From Muribaculaceae bacterium Isolate-002 (NCI) (GTDB taxonomy: Bacteria; Bacteroidota; Bacteroidia; Bacteroidales; Muribaculaceae): DNA of 64,000 nucleotides. The translations under genes and the position numbers were made by a program. A model generated the notes under the pieces. That model searched no databases. It saw only the letters and a program-made list of their open reading frames with translations, and was not told where the DNA came from. The stretch lies in NCBI GenBank assembly GCA_004102805.1, contig SCEG01000011.1, positions 1 through 64,000 on the forward strand, given 5' to 3'. This document shows, piece by piece, positions 37,185 to 50,200 of the stretch; within the stretch, counting starts at the first letter, position 1; each line of letters begins with the position of its first letter.

Positions 37185-39237
37185 GATTATGTTCGCTCCT
37201 TGCGACTATATCACTGGCGAGGGTTCTATCGGCGAGAGAGTCCGCGTGACTGTCTCCGACTTCGTGTTGCCGGTCCAGTGGTTGCCTCTGGATATGATGA
37301 ATATCCCCTTTGTGCGTAAACTTGTCTCCGCAGGTTCTATTGACGCTTTCCTCGCCGATGTGCTTCACGTTGAGCCTAACGATGTGGATTATCACAAAGT
37401 CTCTGAGAAATTCATTCGCCTGCGCTACCGACACGACTTCGCCTTTTGGGCGGCTTCGCTCGTGTGGATTCACAATAAGGACGCAGGTGCTGACGTGCTG
37501 TTCCGGCTTCGCTACCCACAGCGCATACTCGTTTCTCACTTTGAAGAGAAACGCCGTGCCGGTCTGCCCATTCGCCTTATACTCCTCAAAGCGCGTCAGT
37601 GGGGCGGCTCCACCACTACGCAGATTTACATGATGTGGTTGCAGCTCTTTCACGCCCTCGGTCTCAATTCCCTTATCATCGCTCATCAAGGTGCGGCCTC
37701 CGATGAAATCAAGGATATGTTCGACACCATGATTAAGGCTTACCCGGTTGAGTTGCTCCACGAAATGGGAGAAACTTTTTCAGAGAATGAGCCGAAGATG
37801 ATTGGTGTCGGCAAGTCTGGCTCAACATCCCGCGTGCCTCAACGCAACTGTAAGATTAAGGTCGGCACTGCCGAACGCCCCGATGGTTGCCGTGGCGGTG
37901 CTTACTCTCTTGTGCATCTCTCCGAGGTTGGCATTTGGAAAAAGACTGAGGGCAAGTCTCCCGAAGATATTGTGCGCTCTGCCTGTTCGGGTATCCTCCT
38001 GCGTCCGCTCACCATGATCGTAATGGAGTCAACTGCCAACGGCACCGGCAATTTCTTCCACACTGAATACAAAGCGGCCTCTGACCCCGATACTCCCTCG
38101 CAGTTTGATGCGCTATTCATAGCATGGTTTCAGATTGAGCAATACTCTCTCCCTTTTGAAAACTCCACCAAACTAAGAGAATTTGCACGTTGGCTTTACG
38201 AGAACCGGGCCAACGATAATGTTGCTACCACTCGTGAGGAAAGCGGACGCTATCTTTATTGGCTATGGCAGAAAGGTGCGAGGTTGGAGGCAATCAATTG
38301 GTATGTGCAGGAGCGAAGCGGTAAGAACAGCCACGCGGTCATGGCTTCCGAGTTTCCATCTGACGATGTGGAGGCGTTCGTTCATTCGGGAACTATGGTC
38401 TTTGACAAGTACCAAGTGGAGGAATTTCAGAAAGCCTGCCGTCCTCCTCGCTTTGTCGGGGATGTCTATGCCGATGGTGATGAGGGGGAAAAGGCTCTTG
38501 AAAATCTCCGCTTCAAGGAGGATAGGCAGGGGCAGTTGTGGATTTGGGCGAAGCCGGAAGATGATGATGAAGTAGAGGTAACCGACCGCTACCTTACTAT
38601 CGTGGACGTGGGCGGTCGCTCCTCTAAGGCTGACTGGTCGGTTATCCTCGTTATTGACCGCATGAATATGATTGAGGGTGATCGTCCTGCCGTTGTCGCT
38701 CAATGGTACGGACACTGCGATATTGACCGCCTCGCGTGGAAAGCTGCGCAGGTGGCGGCTTATTATAATAACTCGCTCCTTGTCATTGAGAGTAATACAT
38801 TGGAGACCCACGACCGCGAAAGGCAGGTTGAGGGTGGAGACCAGTCGCAGTATATCCTCAACCAAATCTCAACAATCTATCCCAACCTCTACGCCCGGCG
38901 CCAGTCTGAAGATGAGATTAGGCAGGGCATTCCGCGCAAATACGGCTTCCATACCAACATCGCCACAAAGCCTATGATTATCTCTACTCTTGTCAAGGCT
39001 ATCCGCGACCATATCTATACCGAGCGCGACAGCCGCTGTCTCGATGAATACCTCACCTACGAACGTAAACCAAACGGCTCTTACGGCGCAATCATCGGAC
39101 ACCATGATGACCTCCTCATGACACGAGCAATCGGTCTCCACATCTGCTTCTACGAAATGGATATGCCCCGTATCATTCCCAAGCGCAAGGGCAGGACGGC
39201 AAAAAGAAAAGGCCCCGTCTCCGAGGCCGTTTTCTAA
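37117..39237 (+). CDS. terminase large subunit, 706 aa
   Basis: N-terminal ATPase domain: a Walker-A-like LKARQWGGSTTT (about residues 157-168) and Walker B LVHLSEVGIW (about 265-274, catalytic Glu). C-terminal RNase-H-like nuclease: LTIVDVGGRSSKADWSV (first metal-binding Asp near 497) and VIESNTLE (about 555), ending in a basic tail. It packages phage DNA into proheads, cutting concatemers. I use ATG 37117; ATG 37126 is also possible. It converges with portal over only 14 bp, with no separate terminator. Confidence 0.92.
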   Translation: MVGMTDSTTAINRILTENDRRNEIMFAPCDYITGEGSIGERVRVTVSDFVLPVQWLPLDMMNIPFVRKLVSAGSIDAFLADVLHVEPNDVDYHKVSEKFIRLRYRHDFAFWAASLVWIHNKDAGADVLFRLRYPQRILVSHFEEKRRAGLPIRLILLKARQWGGSTTTQIYMMWLQLFHALGLNSLIIAHQGAASDEIKDMFDTMIKAYPVELLHEMGETFSENEPKMIGVGKSGSTSRVPQRNCKIKVGTAERPDGCRGGAYSLVHLSEVGIWKKTEGKSPEDIVRSACSGILLRPLTMIVMESTANGTGNFFHTEYKAASDPDTPSQFDALFIAWFQIEQYSLPFENSTKLREFARWLYENRANDNVATTREESGRYLYWLWQKGARLEAINWYVQERSGKNSHAVMASEFPSDDVEAFVHSGTMVFDKYQVEEFQKACRPPRFVGDVYADGDEGEKALENLRFKEDRQGQLWIWAKPEDDDEVEVTDRYLTIVDVGGRSSKADWSVILVIDRMNMIEGDRPAVVAQWYGHCDIDRLAWKAAQVAAYYNNSLLVIESNTLETHDRERQVEGGDQSQYILNQISTIYPNLYARRQSEDEIRQGIPRKYGFHTNIATKPMIISTLVKAIRDHIYTERDSRCLDEYLTYERKPNGSYGAIIGHHDDLLMTRAIGLHICFYEMDMPRIIPKRKGRTAKRKGPVSEAVF

Positions 39238-39251
39238 TCGTGTTATTGGTG

Positions 39252-41207
39252 TCATGCCGCCTGCAACATCTGCTGTGCGCGTTGCACGGCTTCCATGTTC
39301 GCGCCCTGCTGTGCCTGCTGTGCAAGTTCGGGGGAGATGCCGTCCGGCACTTGACCCTGCTCCAGTTGCTCGCGCTGGCTCTTGATGCTTTGCAGGAGTT
39401 CATCGGCAAATGGGAACTCGCCGTGTTCAAGCAACTGCTCTACGCTGATAGCGTGCATCTCAAACAATTTCATCAGAATATCATTCGACATTGCGCGGTA
39501 TGTAGGCGTTGCAGTGCTTTCTACGATTGAGAGGTCAAATTCCACATCGCGTATCTTCTTCGGATCATACTCCACAATGGTGGAATTTCTGCCTGCGATG
39601 TTGAATACTCGCGGTGTGTCGTAGAACTGCTGAATGTTCTTGACATCCTTTGTCGCGCCCTCACGGATAAACATTGAGAACGTATCAAGTATATCAAGCA
39701 ATGAGGTCGTGGCGTTCTGCGCCTGCTGATTGTAGAGGCTTGCCGACATTCCGCTGTATCCCGGCTTGCCCTGCAATGCACCGTTCACCCCCGATATATC
39801 CTCAAAGAATTTCAACTGCATATTCAGCAATTCAGTGATGCCTATCTGCGTGCAGTTGTTGGCGATTTGCTGAGGGAGGGCGGTGCCGGTCTTTGGCTGT
39901 TTAATCATTATCACACCGTTGAACTGCGCCCACTCGTCCGCAACATCATCCATTGTCATGTCATCAGGCAGACACTCTTTCGGGAAGAGAAGCACACCCT
40001 TTGCGCTGGCTCGCATAATCCAGTCATACATCGTGATGAGGCGGTTGGTATATCGCTGTTGGTCTATCACGTTGCTAACGAATGAATGTATCTCGCCGTC
40101 AATGAACGGATACGCCTTGAACACGTAGGGGTGGCTCTTATGCTCGTAGGGGGTCTCTCCCTCATCCAGTATATCCCCGAATGGGGTCAGATAGTAATAA
40201 TACCAGTAACTATCCATGAACCACTCATACTGAATAAGGGGAACATCCTCCATATCCATGCCCAGTTCCTGCGCCTCGCGCACTCGCTCGCGGTTCACAC
40301 TGCCGACAAATTCTTCAAAATCTTCGGGGTCAATCTTGAACACATCGCCGTTGTTCACATCGTGACAGCGGTAGCGAGGCTTGCTCTCCTTGCGCCATAC
40401 TTCTATCACCCTGCATCGAGTTGCGTCTCTCGGCACAAGGAAGTCATAATATCCCTGCAACGGATAGCCGAAATAGTCATAGGTCGCTCCGAGTTTAGAG
40501 GGTTCTTTCGCGTCATGGTATATCTCCCCAAACCTCTTGACATCAGCCGGACTTTTGGCAAAACGCTCACAGAGTTCTCCGAACGATATGTCATGCACCT
40601 CTCCGAGACATGAGACATCCCAACCTCGGAAATCGCGCATATTGTTGTCAATGAAAAAATTGTTTGGCTGAACATAGTCCGTCCAACAATCCAGTTTGTT
40701 CTCTCGCCAACCGAACCATTTGCGTTGTACCACGAAGCCGGAGATAAGAAACTCCTCCATGCACCGCGCGTTAATCTCGGTCATGCGGTTGAGCTGCATA
40801 TTGCATTGAAGCACCGTGGACATGGTCTCGCCATACTTCTGCTCATCGCGGTCGCGGGCCGTGCAGGTCGGCTCTTTGGCTTGACTGCGATACACACCGA
40901 GGACTGCCTGCACCATGCGCCGGATAAGGTTGTTTTTCAACGCCACATTACCCTGACTCTTGATGTAGTCCTCCTCCTTTACCTGCTTACCATCAACGCA
41001 GATATAATCATCCCACTGCTTGCCGTAGGTGTATTTCTTGTTGCGCTCGCGGTCTTGGCGAAACGTCTCCATAGCCTGCCAGTATTGCTGTGCCTCAAAC
41101 AATACGTCAAAGGCCCGTGCGCGTCCGTTCGTACTCTTGGCGTATGCTACGCTGTCAAGTTCGGAGCGCGGCATCACTCGCCTTGCCTTATGTAATTTTT
41201 TTGCCAT
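39252..41207 (-). CDS. portal protein, 651 aa
   Basis: A large portal of the P22/podovirus-like type: the N-terminal QQYWQAMETFRQDRERNKKYTYGKQWDDY segment (about residues 40-68), NNLIRRMVQAVLGVYRSQ (about 90-108), a WTDYVQPNNFFIDNNMRDFRGWD region (about 175-200), and a long C-terminal helical part with a Q-rich, Ala-rich end (about 600-651), possibly the barrel. Twelve subunits would form the DNA entry ring. It lies 15 bp from terL on the other strand. Confidence 0.85.
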   Translation of the reverse strand: MAKKLHKARRVMPRSELDSVAYAKSTNGRARAFDVLFEAQQYWQAMETFRQDRERNKKYTYGKQWDDYICVDGKQVKEEDYIKSQGNVALKNNLIRRMVQAVLGVYRSQAKEPTCTARDRDEQKYGETMSTVLQCNMQLNRMTEINARCMEEFLISGFVVQRKWFGWRENKLDCWTDYVQPNNFFIDNNMRDFRGWDVSCLGEVHDISFGELCERFAKSPADVKRFGEIYHDAKEPSKLGATYDYFGYPLQGYYDFLVPRDATRCRVIEVWRKESKPRYRCHDVNNGDVFKIDPEDFEEFVGSVNRERVREAQELGMDMEDVPLIQYEWFMDSYWYYYYLTPFGDILDEGETPYEHKSHPYVFKAYPFIDGEIHSFVSNVIDQQRYTNRLITMYDWIMRASAKGVLLFPKECLPDDMTMDDVADEWAQFNGVIMIKQPKTGTALPQQIANNCTQIGITELLNMQLKFFEDISGVNGALQGKPGYSGMSASLYNQQAQNATTSLLDILDTFSMFIREGATKDVKNIQQFYDTPRVFNIAGRNSTIVEYDPKKIRDVEFDLSIVESTATPTYRAMSNDILMKLFEMHAISVEQLLEHGEFPFADELLQSIKSQREQLEQGQVPDGISPELAQQAQQGANMEAVQRAQQMLQAA

Positions 41208-41224
41208 TGCTGTTTAGTTTAGTG

Positions 41225-41264
41225 TTGGGGAGTGCGCAAAGTTACTGCTTTACACACTCCCCAA
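41225..41264 (-). terminator. inverted repeat (terminator) enclosing a promoter box
   Basis: TTGGGGAGTG (41225-41234) and CACTCCCCAA (41255-41264) form a perfect 10-bp inverted repeat with a 20-nt spacer between the giant gene stop (41273) and the portal start. It can end the giant-gene transcript. The spacer contains the portal promoter box (CAAAGTTA at 41237-41244 on plus), so the hairpin and the promoter are combined. Confidence 0.6.
41237..41244 (-). promoter_or_regulatory. candidate late promoter of portal (-7 box TAACTTTG)
   Basis: On the minus strand TAACTTTGCGC lies 30 nt before the portal ATG, inside the loop of the inverted repeat at 41225-41264. It is identical over eleven bases to the lysis promoter. 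Confidence 0.6.
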
Positions 41265-41272
41265 TCGTTTAA

Positions 41273-44200
41273 CTATTGTGCCTGCTTCAAGTCGTTCATC
41301 ATTTCTCGTTTGAGGGCGATGATTGCCTGCGCGCAAGAGTCTCTCTCGGCAGGGGTCTTGGCTTTCAGCCATTCCTTTGTCAGTGCGTCCACATCGCGCT
41401 TGTAGTCCTTGATGATTTCGTAGCGGTCATATTCGGGGGTCGCTTCCAGTTCATCAAGCAAGTCATAATACCGGTCCTCATCGTGGCTCTTGACTTTCTT
41501 GATTTCGCTGACACGCTCTTTGGTCTGCTCATACTCTCCGAGGATTTCTGCCATGTTCGGACTGACCGCCTTGTCGGTCGCGGTGGCAAGGCGTTCCTTT
41601 GCGAGGGTATTGCTCCGCGTGCGGTACTTCTCCATTAGTTTCTCGCGCTGTTCGTTGCCATACGCCCAACCGGTCAGCGGCGCGCCGCGTCTCACCTTGT
41701 ATCGGGCATATCGCTCCGCAATCTCCGAGGGGGTCATCTTGCTTGCATCCCTGGCCGAAGCGTCAAGTTCATCAAAATAGATCTTGTCAATCTGACTCTG
41801 CGGACAATTCAGCACTCGTGCTATCAGCAACGCGCACTCGCGTGAGGTCTCTGCATCATCTCCGCAGAAGTCCATGACTGCGGTTACTGCATCGGTCAGA
41901 GACTGCGGATTGACACCGAGGCCCGACTGCACGCATAGGTTGATGACATCGTTCATGGCGACTACTTGGTCTTTATCCATATTCTTTAGGATAGAGAGGA
42001 CATCGCTTGCCAACGGCATATCCTTTGTGAGATAGGCAGGGTTACCCTCGCCCGATACCCACATATTCCCGGCGGCACTCATCACATCACCGCCGGTCAG
42101 ACCCTCTATGCTTCCGAACATGGTGTGATTGAACACATCGTTCATCATCTTGTCTTTCTCATCCTCATTGTCTCCGAGGATGAGATAAGGAAGATATGCG
42201 CCTAAGTTCCACAGCAACTGCAATCCATATCCGAAAACAGCCACGCGCACAAGGTCGCGCACTATGCCACGGCGGTATTCCTGCTTGGCGTTGCGGTCGG
42301 CTTGGTCGGGGTCTATGCCGTCACGCTTCATCTGCTTCGCCATAAATTCCTGCGAAAGGTCTTTGTATCCTTTGATGCCACGATGCTGGAGATTGCGCAT
42401 TGCATCGTAGAGTTGTCGGCTGTACGACATGGAGGAGTTGCGGAACACCGTGAAGAGTACGCTCAACCATGAACGGTCAACCTGCATAGTTGAAAGGAAC
42501 GCGCCCTCGCTTGACTGCTGAGTCTGATTGAAGAGAATTGTTGCGTCCTGCTTCGCTCTCTGCTCTGCCACATCCGGGTCATAACCTTGTCGCTTGTACT
42601 TGGCGAGTTTGGTCTGATACATGGAGTGTGCGCCGATCGCAACTGTCAGTGCGTCCACAAAGGCGTTCGGAGACATACCTACGCGAGAGGCTAACTCTAC
42701 AACGCGGCTGCGCCACATCTTCCAGTCCATATCGGTTTTCAGCAGGCGCGGGTCTCCTGCCATACGGCTCTTCCATCGCTTCTCAAACAAGGGCAGGTTC
42801 TGCATTGTCCACTTCCATGCTCGCCACGGCGTTGCAATATTCGCCGCGAGGTAAACGGGATTGCTGTCCGATAAGTAGGCAGGCATTGAAAGGAACTGCT
42901 TTAATGCCGTGAAGATGCGGAAACTTACCTTTGCAGCCGTCACACCTTTGGCGATATTCACTGCCGACTTGTCAAGAGCTGCAATCGGTGGACGATATGC
43001 GCCTGCGGCCATACTGCACACGTTGCGGAAATTATTCCACAACGTCTTGCCTGCGCCGTAGGCACTACTCATGTTCATCACTTGGTTGCGGAAACGCTTG
43101 TATGAAAGCAGGGTGTTGAGGTCGCGGTTGAACTCTGCGAAAGCCGCCCAACGCTCCATTTGCTGAAGGTGGTCGAGGATTACGGAGAATGCGTTGGCAC
43201 CGGTAACGTCAAGCGCGAGATTATTGCGTCTGCGCTTGATGATACTTCCTGTTGAGGTCGCAGGCAATGCGGTGTCGGTCGTATCGTCTGCCACATCTAC
43301 ATTCTCCAGTCTTGCGTTGGCGAGTATCTTCAAGGGGAAGTAGTTCTCAATAGCGGCCATTGATGCACCGAACATACGCTTGTGTACCTCGTTGTACTCG
43401 TTGCGCTTGTCAACGAGGAACTCTTCCTGCATCCAGTCTGCAAGTTGAATGAAACGTGGGTCAAGGAAGTTCTTGATGTTTTCAACATCATCTTCCGTGA
43501 TACCCATACGGCGCAGTTTCATCCGTCCGTCACTCATCTTGTCGGCCATGTAGATATACAGCAGATTGCCCTGCGTCAGTTCGTGGTCTTTCATCTCGCC
43601 TCCATCCCAAAAACTTACACTCGCTTTCGGGAGTTTGCGGTCTATGGCGAAGAGGTCACCCCACGTCATATCCTTGCCGAACACTTCACTCACTTTCTCA
43701 TCAAGCACTTTCAAGGCTTTCTGATAACCTGTGTACTCTTTCTCGGAGGCTTCCACCCAACCGCGCATATAACGGTTCCATAGATAACCCTCTCCGCAAC
43801 TGTTCTTCTTGCCGAACATCCTCAGCATTTGGTCAAAAGTGGCGAGAGGTGCAAGCAGGAAGCGTGCGAAACTATTGTTCACAATCTTCTGCGTGCGGTC
43901 ATCCTTGTGGTGTTCATCGGTCGGTCTGCCCTCCATGTCGGAGTTGGCATTGTGGTGGATTTCCTCAACGCGCTGTTTCTCGGCTTCACGCCACGCTTTG
44001 GCACGTTCGATACTACCGCTCAACACATCGCCAACCTGCTCTACAAGCGAGTGGAACGCCTCGGCGCGGTCTATCTTGTTCTGTCGGATTGCGTCATTCG
44101 TAGCCTCCACATACTGCTTATAAGCCGCTTCGGTCATCTGCCCGGCGTCCTTATCTTCTTTAGCCTGCTTGATGGAGTCGCGCAATGCCTTTTCCTCGGC

Positions 44201-47200
44201 TTTGCTCTCGGTGATGTCCTCCACATACTGGCGTGCGATTTGCAGACCTGCATATTCGATTGTCGCTTCATCGGCAATGGTAGTGTCGGTACTGCTCATG
44301 CGGTTAATTGCGTCAGCGATGCGGTTGTCAATATCATCTTTTGGTAGGGAAGTTGACTTCCTTACCACCTGCGCAATGCGCTGTCCGTCCGGGTCAAGTT
44401 CGCCCTGTACCTCAATACCGCGTGCATCAACACGACTGCCACGGATACTCAATAGCCTGCCCAGCGTGTTTGCTCCCATTCGCAACTGATTATCCACCAT
44501 TATGTCCATGACTTTCTGAACATACTGGCTAACATCCTGCCGTCCGACAACATTGTTGATTGCTCCGAGTATGCGCTTGGTCTCATACTGGCTCAAATCA
44601 TCGAGCAGACCTGCCTCCATGAGTACACGCGCAAGGTCGCTGACACTCTTCACGGTCGTAATATCATACTCCCTCTGACGTGCCATTGCTTGGCGCAGGT
44701 AGTTGAGGTTGCCGCCGATCGCTTTCATAGCGTCTCGCTTCGCCTGCAAATTCCCTGCGTTTGCTTGCATCGCTTCGGCTTTCATCTTGGTTATGGTCTC
44801 CTCCAATCCCAGGCCGGGGTCGCGGAAACGTGTAACCTCGTCTGCATCGTAGCCGGACTGCCTGCGTCTCACTGCGTCCTCTGCATCTGCAAAGACACCT
44901 TTCTTGCGCAGGTTCTTCCATGACTTGTAGAGAATGTATGAGAGGTCTTTGTCGTTGAGGCGTATGCTCTTGGCGATTTTCAGACCTTGCAGGAATTTGT
45001 CAAGGAACTGCTGAACCTTTGCCTTGATTTTTCCCCAAAGCGTCAGTTCATCACGGTTCATCTTCTCAAACCCCTCGCTTCCGATGCGGCCGCCGAGGTC
45101 TGACATATATTCCTCCGTGGCTTCATTGCGGAATTGCCCGCGCTTCTTCTCGGCTTCTACACGTGCCTCTGCCATGTCGGTATAGTAGTGTGAGTTCACA
45201 TCTTCTCCGGCACGCTCATGAGCCATGCTCTTGCGCACACGCAGGCGGTCGGCTTCGGCTGATACCATCTCATCAGTCATTTTGTCAATGACCTTGCGAA
45301 TGGGATTAGAGGCATGAGCATAAACCTCTCCGAGGAACTCATCAAACCGATCTTCGCCGATAAGCGCACGCAGGCCCTTATGCCCGACAACCTCATGCAC
45401 CACCGTGTTATCCACGTCAGCCACATTCACGTTGTTAGGCAGAACGACAACAACGCCATTATCATCCGAACTCCACCAACCTTTGGCACGTCTTTCCCTG
45501 CGAGTGGAGAGGTTGTTAACCTCCGACTGGTTGCGGATTACTCGGATATGCGTGTGTAGGTCATTAGATAGGCTTTCCACTCGTGCCTCCTTTGCTTCGG
45601 GCGATGACTCGTAAGCGTCCATGTATTCACGCGCTCTCTCCAGTCCTGCATCCCATTCGCCTGCATTTACACGATCGCGCAAATCTTCAAGCATAGTAAC
45701 GTCTCCCTCGGCTACACTGCCGCTGATACCGCTGAACTTCGCGCCACGTTTGGCGAGTTCTGCGCGGAGCATGGGAGGTACGGCGTTAATCGGGAATGCA
45801 ACCTTTTGGTCACCCACACGCTCCATGATGAGGTCTGCAACCTCGCTCCACGGAACAATCCTGCTCGGCTTGAAGTAGCGCGACAGCATGGTCTGAACCT
45901 TTGTATCCTCGCTCAACTGGCCGTTAACGCTTCCGCTGTGCCAGTCCATAAGACCTACACTGTCTTTTGCGCCTTCGGCATGGTAGCCGCTGGTCTCTTC
46001 GCTTTCGGGATAGTAACCCTCCACGACAAGAAGTTCGGGGCGGTCGTAGGCGGCTGTGAACTGATCGTTGAGCGGTGAGGTGCGGATATGGAAATAGGGA
46101 TTGTAGGCAACACCGCCGGTCGTGCGTCCGTTACCCTGCACAAGGTCGGCCTTGCCGTTGGCGTTCATCATGCCCTCTTCGCTCTGCTCCCAACGGCTGA
46201 ATATCATCGGAGCGCGCCACTCACCATTCTGCTTGGCCGTCATGGGAGGCAACACACCCATGTTCGCCCACTGCGAATAGCGGAAGCCTTTCTTCAGCGG
46301 CTGATTGTTGAGGAAGTCAAGCACCGGTCCCTCTTCAACGAGACGATACTTGTTGCCGTCTCCATTGGTGGGAGTGTCCTCTCCGTCATCATCTAACGTA
46401 ATGTCGGAAGCTGCATCAACGGATTTATCCATTTCGGCATACTTCTTCTCCTTTTCCTCCAGTTCTTTTCTCATCGCTTCCTCATATTGAGCGAGACGCG
46501 CCTTAGCCTCGGCGAGTTGCTGTTTATGGGGGAACTCCCTGCCGTTGCGCTCCTTGAGTTGGCGGTAGTCATCGGAGTATCGCGCGAGTTGCTTCTGGCC
46601 GCGTGAGAGAAGTTCTTGGCTGTCCGCGCCGGTCACAATCCTCTCCGCGATTTCCTCCATGATATTCTTGATGCGATTGCCTTTTACGGCCCGGTCCTTG
46701 ATGCCGAGTGCCTCACACGAGTATGTAACTTCTCTCTTCGGCTCAAAGGATATTTGACCCTGTCCGTTGTTATCCACAATACGCGATACGTTGGTAGTCA
46801 CCTCAAAAGGCAAACCGTCAACGTCAATGGTGAGTTTGCTTATCCAATTATCTGCACCCTCTTGAATTTGATCGGCGGCTTCATTCATCTTGGCGTTCTG
46901 CTCTTTGAAGAAATCGCCCATTGCTCCCACGCTGTCAAATGTGAGTTTGCCGATGGTTATCTTCTTGATCGTGCCGTCGGGCCAATGTTTGCCGATGATT
47001 TCAAGGTTCTTGGTCTCAATCTCAATACGGCGTTCCGCGCCCTTGATGAGACCCTCCACCTTTGGCAATTGGTTGTGGATGTAGATTTGGTCTATCTCAT
47101 GACCTTTCTGCTTGGCGGTAAGATTGCGAACCTCGCGCTCGGCTTGGTTCTTCAGTATGGCATACTCACTGCCCGACAACTGAGCGGTCATATCACCGAA

Positions 47201-50200
47201 AGAGTCCTCTTCCTCTTCAAGTACTCGGTTCTCCATTGAATTCTGCATCATCTTTGAGCCGTTCATAATGGAATCCGCGATTGCGCCTTTGGTTTTCAGT
47301 CGCTGATATGCGGTAACGTCAAGACTATCCTCAACGCCGAAACGGATTATGCGCACCGGGATACCCATATCCTTATGCAGGTTGCCCTGTCGCAGGGCAC
47401 GTCCGTTGCGCTGGGTATAGTCCATAGGACGGTTGGGCGCGTCCACATGGATAAGCGTGTGCAGACGCTCCTGAATATTCACGCCGGTACCGAGTGTGAA
47501 TGTTGAGCCGAGTATCACACGGATTTCTCCGGCATTGACTTTCTCGAAGATGTCTAACTTCTTCTTTATTGTCATGCCCGATTTGATAATCACAATCTGC
47601 TCGGCAGGCACGCCCTCGGCAATGAGTTTGTTTCTGATCTCCTCGTAGAGGTTGAAACCGCTTCTCTTGTTTTGGTAGTTGTCGGAGAAGATTGCAACGG
47701 TGCCTTTATACTTCGCACTATCCTTGAGGGAACGCAGTGTCTCGCGCACGGTTGCGTTGGTCTTGCTGTTGGGGTCATCCTCGGCGTTGTCAACGACAAG
47801 TCGTGCATCTACGGCGGCCGCTTTGGCTATGCCGTACATGGTGAGGGGGATGTGAGAGTTCTCTTTTTTCTCCTTACCCTCCATTTTGTCGTAACGGTCC
47901 AGTTCTGCCTTTACATACTTCATCACACTGCGCAGGGCGCGGGTCTGAGGCAGGTAAATGTCAGTCGGCTTTCCTCCCTCCATTTCGGGGATTTTATCGC
48001 TCACACCGCCTGCCTCGCGTGTCAGAACGGTATCGGCTACACCGCTCCAAATGCGCACGAGTTCGGGTAGGTTTACATACCCGGCAAAGCGGCTCACCTC
48101 GGCAAACTTGCCGTTGGTCTTGAACTCAACCATCTGTGCGAGGTTGCCGAAGTTGCGGACAAAATCATCAAAGTAATATATGCCGTACTCTTTCATCGTG
48201 TCGGCAGGCATGAGGTAGCGCATGAACGTCCAGATTTCAGCGGCTGTGTTGGAGATAGGCGTACCTGTCGCAAACACAACATTGCGCCCGTGGTTGCGCT
48301 CCATGACTGCCTGCGTTTTCAGATATACGCCCTGCGACTTCTTGCTGTACGAGGGGTCAACACCTTTCACTCCTCTCTGCATGGCAGTGGAGAAACCGAG
48401 GTGTTTGTATTCATGAGCCTCATCTATGAGAAGAGCGTCAATGCCCATATCATCGAAGTTTTCCACATCATCCACCTCGCGGTCAAGCATCTCCATTGCT
48501 CGCACTTCGGCGTTCTGACGTGTGGTTGCCTCTCTCTTCTCATCGCGCTTTTTCTTCTTGCCCTGTATCGCTTCGGTCAGTTCGGCAAGGCGGTCGCGCT
48601 GTTCCTCAATCTCCTTTTCGGCCTGGCGCACAATCATGCTTCTGCCGTTATCATCGGCTTCACGCATGGCATCAAGAACTTTCAATTTTTCCTCAATGAC
48701 ATCTTGAATGTATGCCAGTTCGCGCTCCTCGCTGTCGGGTATGCGCTCAAATACCGACTGAGGAACGACAATCATATCCCAGTCGTTGTACTTGATTTTC
48801 GCGTAGAAATTCTTGCGGCCCTCGGCTGTGCGGTCTGCTTCCTCAATAGTCAGCACCTTTGCATTGGGATAAATCTCCTTTGCGCTCTCCACAAACTGAC
48901 CGACTGTTGCGTTCTGCACAACTATCATAGGCTTGCGTGCTGTGCCGAGACGGCGCATTTCCATTGCCGTGGTGATAAGGGTGTAGGTCTTGCCGGTCCC
49001 GACCTCGTGAGCAAGCAGTATCGGCTCGGTCGTGCCTCTGACTACCGCTCGGCCTTGATGAGGACGCAATGCAAAGGGTCTGCCGTGCAACTCTGTCACT
49101 TGACCGCCGAAATGCTTGGGAACAAACTCATCGGGAATTGACATAGGCACATAGTTGTTTAACTGCTCGTTGTAGGTATGCTCGATACGCGCCGACATAT
49201 CCGGGTCTGCCTGCATACGTTCACGCGCCCAGTCTTTGAACTCTGCGCGGATTTCATCAATCTTGGTACTGCACTCTGCGGTGGCGGCCTTGTCGGTTAT
49301 GGTCTCTGATGTGCCATCCCATTTCTTTGTGGTCTTGCTGACGGTGATCTGCTTGTTGGTTATGGCAGCTTCAATCAGTTCATGCCCCATGATAGTCTTG
49401 TCACACATCTTGCTCGTTACCGACATGGCGCGGTTCTTTTCATTGAAGGTACTCCACGGAGTTTTCATAAACCATGTACCGCCTGCATTTGTCAGTTTCA
49501 CACGGATACCTGTCTTTTCCTCCACGAAGTCCTCATAGAGTTTAGGTTCTATCCATGAAGAGCCGAGCGAGAACTCGATGAGGTGCGCAGGTATCGTCAT
49601 GGGCATAACCTTTTCAAGAGCGGTGATATTCGGGTTATATCTGCCGTCCTCGTTGTTCTCCTGCGCGATGTGCAGCTTCTCACGGACGTTGCCCGAAAGA
49701 TACTGATACGACACCTCCATTGCCCCGGTTGAGGGGTTCTCGAAGCCGAGTCCGCTTTCCACGATTTCCTGCTTCACCTGCTCCTTGCTCTTGCCGAGTG
49801 CCTCGCTGATGTAGTCCACATCTATACTGCCACTCTTATAGAGGCTTGCAAGTATGCCGTCCTTGACGGTCGTAGGCTGTGGCTCTTTCTCTTTCTCAAT
49901 CACACGGCGGCTGAAAATGTCGGTCTTGCCTACCTTGACAACCTTGTTGCCTTTCTTGTCTCCTTTCTCCGAATAGGTCTCAAGTGCCATGATGCTTGAG
50001 AAGTCCACATCGTTACGGAGGAAAGAGATTGCAGTATTCTTGTGGAGGTTGCCGTAGGTGCGCGTGAATGTGTCAAAGGCGCGGTTTAGTTCTTTCAACA
50101 GCGGCTCCAGTCCTGCGTCATCTTCATTGGTTGACTGATATTCCAGTACGTCCGACAACGCTTTCTTGATCGCGCTGTATGCGTTGAAACACTCTGCTTT

